Shown here piece after piece: positions 61,592-64,000 of a stretch of 64,000 nucleotides of DNA. Position 1 is the first letter of the stretch; every line of letters begins with the position of its first letter. The notes beneath the pieces were generated by a model, which was not told the DNA's origin, did no database searches, and saw only the letters and a program-made list of their open reading frames with translations. The position numbers were made by a program, and so were the translations under genes. The stretch is from Bacteroides sp. (GTDB taxonomy: Bacteria > Bacteroidota > Bacteroidia > Bacteroidales > Bacteroidaceae), in contig JAJQFD010000041.1 of the NCBI GenBank assembly GCA_021201335.1, positions 34,282 to 98,281 on the forward strand, read 5' to 3'.

Positions 61592-62629
61592 ATGAACGCT
61601 GAGAAAACATCTGTATTATTAATATATACCGGCGGAACGATCGGCATGCTCGAGAACCCGGAAACAGGAGCACTCGAGAATTTTAATTTTGAGCAACTTC
61701 AAAAGCATATTCCCGAATTACGCCAGTTTGATTTTTGTATCGACTCTTACCAGTTCCATCCTCCTATGGACTCATCTGATATTGACCCTCTTACCTGGGC
61801 TAAACTGGTATGGATCATTAGCGATAATTACGAAAAGTACAATGGATTCGTCATACTGCACGGTACGGATACAATGGCATTTACTGCCTCTGCTCTCAGC
61901 TTCATGCTGGAAAATCTGTCCAAACCTGTTATTCTTACCGGATCTCAATTACCCATTGGAGTTTTGCGTACGGATGGCAAAGAAAACCTGATGACCAGCA
62001 TCGAAATTGCTGCCGCACAGAATGAAGATGGCACACCTTTGATTCCGGAAGTCTGTATCTTCTTCGAAAACCATCTAATGCGGGGAAACCGTACAACGAA
62101 GCTGAGCGCTGAAAACTTCAACGCATTCCGCTCCTGCAATTGTCCTGCGCTGGCTACAGCAGGCATACATATCCGCTATAACCCGATCATCCATGAACTG
62201 AAGCAAAAAAGAAAAGAGCTAAAGCCTCACTATCAACTGGACACCAACATTGCCATCATCAAGCTGTTTCCGGGGATACAAGAGAATGTTATTAAGGCTG
62301 CCTTGGATATAAAAGGATTGAAAGGAGTAATACTGGAGACATACGGATCGGGAAACGCACCGCAAAAAGCATGGTTCACCCGGCTACTCTCCGAAGCAAG
62401 CGAACAAGGTATCGTTATTGTCAACGTCAGCCAGTGTACCGCCGGAACTGTTGATATGGAACGTTACGAAACTGGTTACCAATTATTGAAAGCCGGAGTT
62501 GTATCCGGTTACGACAGCACTACCGAAGCTGCAGTAACCAAACTAATGTACCTATTAGGTAAAGGATATTCTCCGGGAGAAGTCAGATTGCTAATGAGAC
62601 AACCCATTGCAGGCGAAATAACTTTATAA
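61592..62629 (+). CDS. ansA: Type I (cytoplasmic) L-asparaginase
   Basis: 345 aa without signal peptide. The two asparaginase signatures are present: IYTGGTIGMLE (Thr nucleophile) near the N terminus and ILHGTDTMAFTAS near residue 90, with 'ETYGSGNAP' in the C-terminal domain. The enzyme hydrolyses asparagine to aspartate and ammonia. Aspartate is the precursor of the divergently transcribed thr operon, so the pairing is metabolically coherent, although shared control is not shown. It has its own promoter and a strong terminator. Confidence 0.94.
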   Translation: MNAEKTSVLLIYTGGTIGMLENPETGALENFNFEQLQKHIPELRQFDFCIDSYQFHPPMDSSDIDPLTWAKLVWIISDNYEKYNGFVILHGTDTMAFTASALSFMLENLSKPVILTGSQLPIGVLRTDGKENLMTSIEIAAAQNEDGTPLIPEVCIFFENHLMRGNRTTKLSAENFNAFRSCNCPALATAGIHIRYNPIIHELKQKRKELKPHYQLDTNIAIIKLFPGIQENVIKAALDIKGLKGVILETYGSGNAPQKAWFTRLLSEASEQGIVIVNVSQCTAGTVDMERYETGYQLLKAGVVSGYDSTTEAAVTKLMYLLGKGYSPGEVRLLMRQPIAGEITL

Positions 62630-62668
62630 ACATAAACTCTCTACCAACTAACTCTAACAGGTGAAAGT

Positions 62669-62709
62669 GCCGGATGCTGATGATTCATTTCAGCTCCGGT
62701 ATTTTTTTA
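62669..62709 (+). terminator. Terminator of ansA
   Basis: GCCGGA then GCTGA pair with TCAGC then TCCGGT (one bulged base), followed by ATTTTTTT. It begins 39 bp after the stop. Confidence 0.85.
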
Positions 62710-63258
62710 TTCTTTTTTGAAGATAATTCATTACATTCTTTATTGAATTAAATATCTCAAAAGAGATAACCCTTCTGGTGATTTATAACGACAAAATAAC
62801 AAAACCGTTTACCGGCAATGCCGGTGCAGAAGAGAAGAGAAAAGAAAAGAAAAGAAGATAACAACAAAGAAATTAAGAAAGAAATATCGTTGTCGCCGCC
62901 ACTATTAAAATAAGTCCTCAGTTAAATTGCGGAACATGTTTTCATATGAACTTTAATTCAAATCAAACACAACAGGCATTTAAGCTAAAAGCAACTGCAA
63001 ATTGAAGCAAAATCTACCGAAGCTCTGAACAAACCCTATCGGAATCAGTCATACCACTTAGTTTACGGGCTCCTGCCTTCCTAACGCTTCAACCTACCTT
63101 AATAGTTAATCTATATTAAATCTACAATGCCAACTAGAATTTCTTTCCTATTCTTGCCTATTTGAGAATCCGTCTATTTTCATTGCTCTACTTTTGACTC
63201 AGGAAAGGTAGTGCACAACCTGATCTAAATGAGAAATAAACTGAGTTAAGAACAACCT
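62710..63258. other. 549-bp intergenic region with purine-rich tract
   Basis: It holds a 7-bp-arm palindrome (ACCGGCAATGCCGGT near 62813), a low-complexity AGAAGAGAAAAG-type tract (about 62829-62865) and AT-rich sequence. I could not recognise an HU gene, which often precedes a smalltalk gene, nor any RNA gene or trusted open reading frame. Confidence 0.45.
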
Positions 63259-63336
63259 ATGGAAACAACGGAAACGATAACAACGATAGTGGTGACAGGT
63301 GTGTGGTTTCTAGGGTATAAAACGAAAAGATTATGA
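63259..63336 (+). CDS. Possible 25-aa peptide overlapping the smalltalk gene
   Basis: A 25-codon frame (starts METTETITT, ends GYKTKRL) whose TGA overlaps the ATG of the smalltalk gene (ATGA). The Thr-rich start, a short hydrophobic middle (IVVTGVWFLG) and a basic end resemble a small membrane peptide. The coupling arrangement suggests it could be translated, but length alone does not prove it. Confidence 0.4.
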   Translation: METTETITTIVVTGVWFLGYKTKRL

Positions 63337-63434
63337 GCAAAAAAAAGACGTGGGATATTATCCTGAAGGCGATTATTGCAGTGGCCAGCGCAATTCTAGG
63401 AGCGCTCGGGGCACAGGCGATGACTCTGATGTAA
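63333..63434 (+). CDS. Smalltalk protein
   Basis: 33 aa. The sequence reads KTWDIILKAIIAVASAILG and then ALGAQAM, matching the short Bacteroidales family known as smalltalk proteins: a Lys/Trp start followed by one hydrophobic helix with small residues and a conserved GAQAM end. The function is unknown. Members usually lie between an HU-like gene and an N-acetylmuramoyl-L-alanine amidase. Neither is directly adjacent here. The frame passes intact through an A8 tract after ATG-AGC, unlike the PagL-like gene at 12054. Confidence 0.85.
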   Translation: MSKKKTWDIILKAIIAVASAILGALGAQAMTLM

Positions 63435-63534
63435 AGTGAATCCTTAATCACCTCGGGAAGTTCGGTTAGATAGCATACGAACCTGCCGGCTTCCCGACAA
63501 TCAAAAACATTTAATTATTTTAATTTGAACACTT

Positions 63535-63957
63535 ATGAAACCTATATTCAATCTAAAGACTTTTCTATACATACTCTTTTCCATTACCTCAATCTGGAAC
63601 GGAGTTGCGCAGAACATGCATGAATCTCAGAAGGCCCTACAGCATTCCGTAGTGCCCGAATCACCTCATTCCATGACTTTCACCCAATACCTGAACCATG
63701 AAATATCCGAATACAATGGCCTGACCCAAATTGAAATCCCTCTTTATGAGATTGAGATCAAAGGATTAAAAATCCCCATTAGCCTTTCCTACCACTCCTC
63801 CGGCATTCGATACAAGCAATACAACGGAGAAGTTGGTGTGGGCTGGTCTCTACGGGCAGGTGGTTATCGCATCTCCCGCACCGTTAACAACAAACCGGAC
63901 GAGTATACCGACTTTTATGATTCCCGTGCACTGGATCAACTGCAAGTGCGCCCGTAA
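63535..63957 (+). CDS. Rhs/SpvB-like cell-surface protein, N-terminal part only
   Basis: 140 aa with signal peptide (ends SIWNGVAQ). 'YNGLTQIEIPLYEIEI', IPISLSYHSSGIRY and GVGWSLRAGGYRISRTVN, then KPDEYTD, match the N-terminal segment of large Bacteroidetes proteins that go on into Rhs/YD repeats. Those proteins are usually over a thousand residues, but this frame stops at 63957. A different frame stays open to the window end. It is therefore either a truncated remnant or frameshifted just before the edge. No polymorphic toxin end is visible. Confidence 0.6.
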   Translation: MKPIFNLKTFLYILFSITSIWNGVAQNMHESQKALQHSVVPESPHSMTFTQYLNHEISEYNGLTQIEIPLYEIEIKGLKIPISLSYHSSGIRYKQYNGEVGVGWSLRAGGYRISRTVNNKPDEYTDFYDSRALDQLQVRP

Positions 63958-64000
63958 GGGTACATAATAAATATAGCTTTGGCAAGCTATTAGGTTCGCG

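Noticed and set aside
62829..62865. Purine-rich tract as an origin or regulatory element
   Set aside because: It is simple low-complexity AGAAGA-type sequence without DnaA boxes or iterons.

Overview
This window is chromosomal DNA from a gut-type Bacteroidales bacterium, most likely Parabacteroides or a close relative. The evidence is low-to-moderate GC, promoters of the TTTG-N~19-TAnnTTTG type with weak Shine-Dalgarno sites, fimbrillin (Mfa_like) lipoproteins, DUF3575/DUF3868/DUF5119 partners, GH2/GH20 hydrolases, a smalltalk protein, an HU-like protein with an acidic tail, exosortase K with its MSEP-CTERM partner, and a thr operon with a phosphoglycerate-mutase-like second gene. The genus is an inference. 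I see no rRNA, tRNA, CRISPR array or prophage.

Layout. 1-3.0 kb: two adjacent cholesterol-dependent-cytolysin-like genes, the first cut by the window edge. 3.3-7.6 kb: HU-like protein, a small outer-membrane barrel, a TPR/transmembrane/HTH protein and a coiled-coil protein. 7.9-13.3 kb: GH2 glycosidase, SGNH esterase and a PagL-like lipid A deacylase whose start is out of frame at an A8 tract. 13.6-16.8 kb: YciE/F ferritin-like protein, NhaP-type antiporter, esterase. 16.9-20.0 kb: aldo/keto reductase, zinc alcohol dehydrogenase and amidohydrolase, probably a sugar-oxidation cassette. 20.1-23.0 kb: manganese catalase and a DUF4091 protein. 23.3-27.5 kb: an unknown membrane protein, then exosortase K with its MSEP-CTERM protein, which is split at a T8 tract. 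27.6-32.0 kb: a TPP-riboswitch operon for thiamine uptake (TonB receptor, PnuT, thiamine pyrophosphokinase) invaded by a REP-associated transposase. 32.0-36.0 kb: MFS exporter and two duplicated transglutaminase-like lipoproteins, one without the catalytic Cys. 36.4-54.3 kb: a fimbrial locus whose central gene encodes 2415 residues with six exactly 693-bp fimbrillin units; two of its downstream genes are broken. 54.3-62.6 kb: GH20 hexosaminidase, the thrA / homoserine-kinase-like / thrC operon with a Thr-rich leader peptide, and asparaginase. 62.7-64 kb: long intergenic region, smalltalk protein and the start of an Rhs-like protein.

The least explained signal is a set of short intergenic arrays phased at 22 bp. 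Four loci share a CCGGTTGCATTT-like core and two share a GATAAG-like core. Three of the six lie between convergent genes, so they are not simply promoters. Other points for follow-up are the fimbrillin concatemer, the thr leader peptide, the RAYT/REP invasion of the thiamine operon, and two genes whose frame breaks coincide with 8-nt homopolymers.
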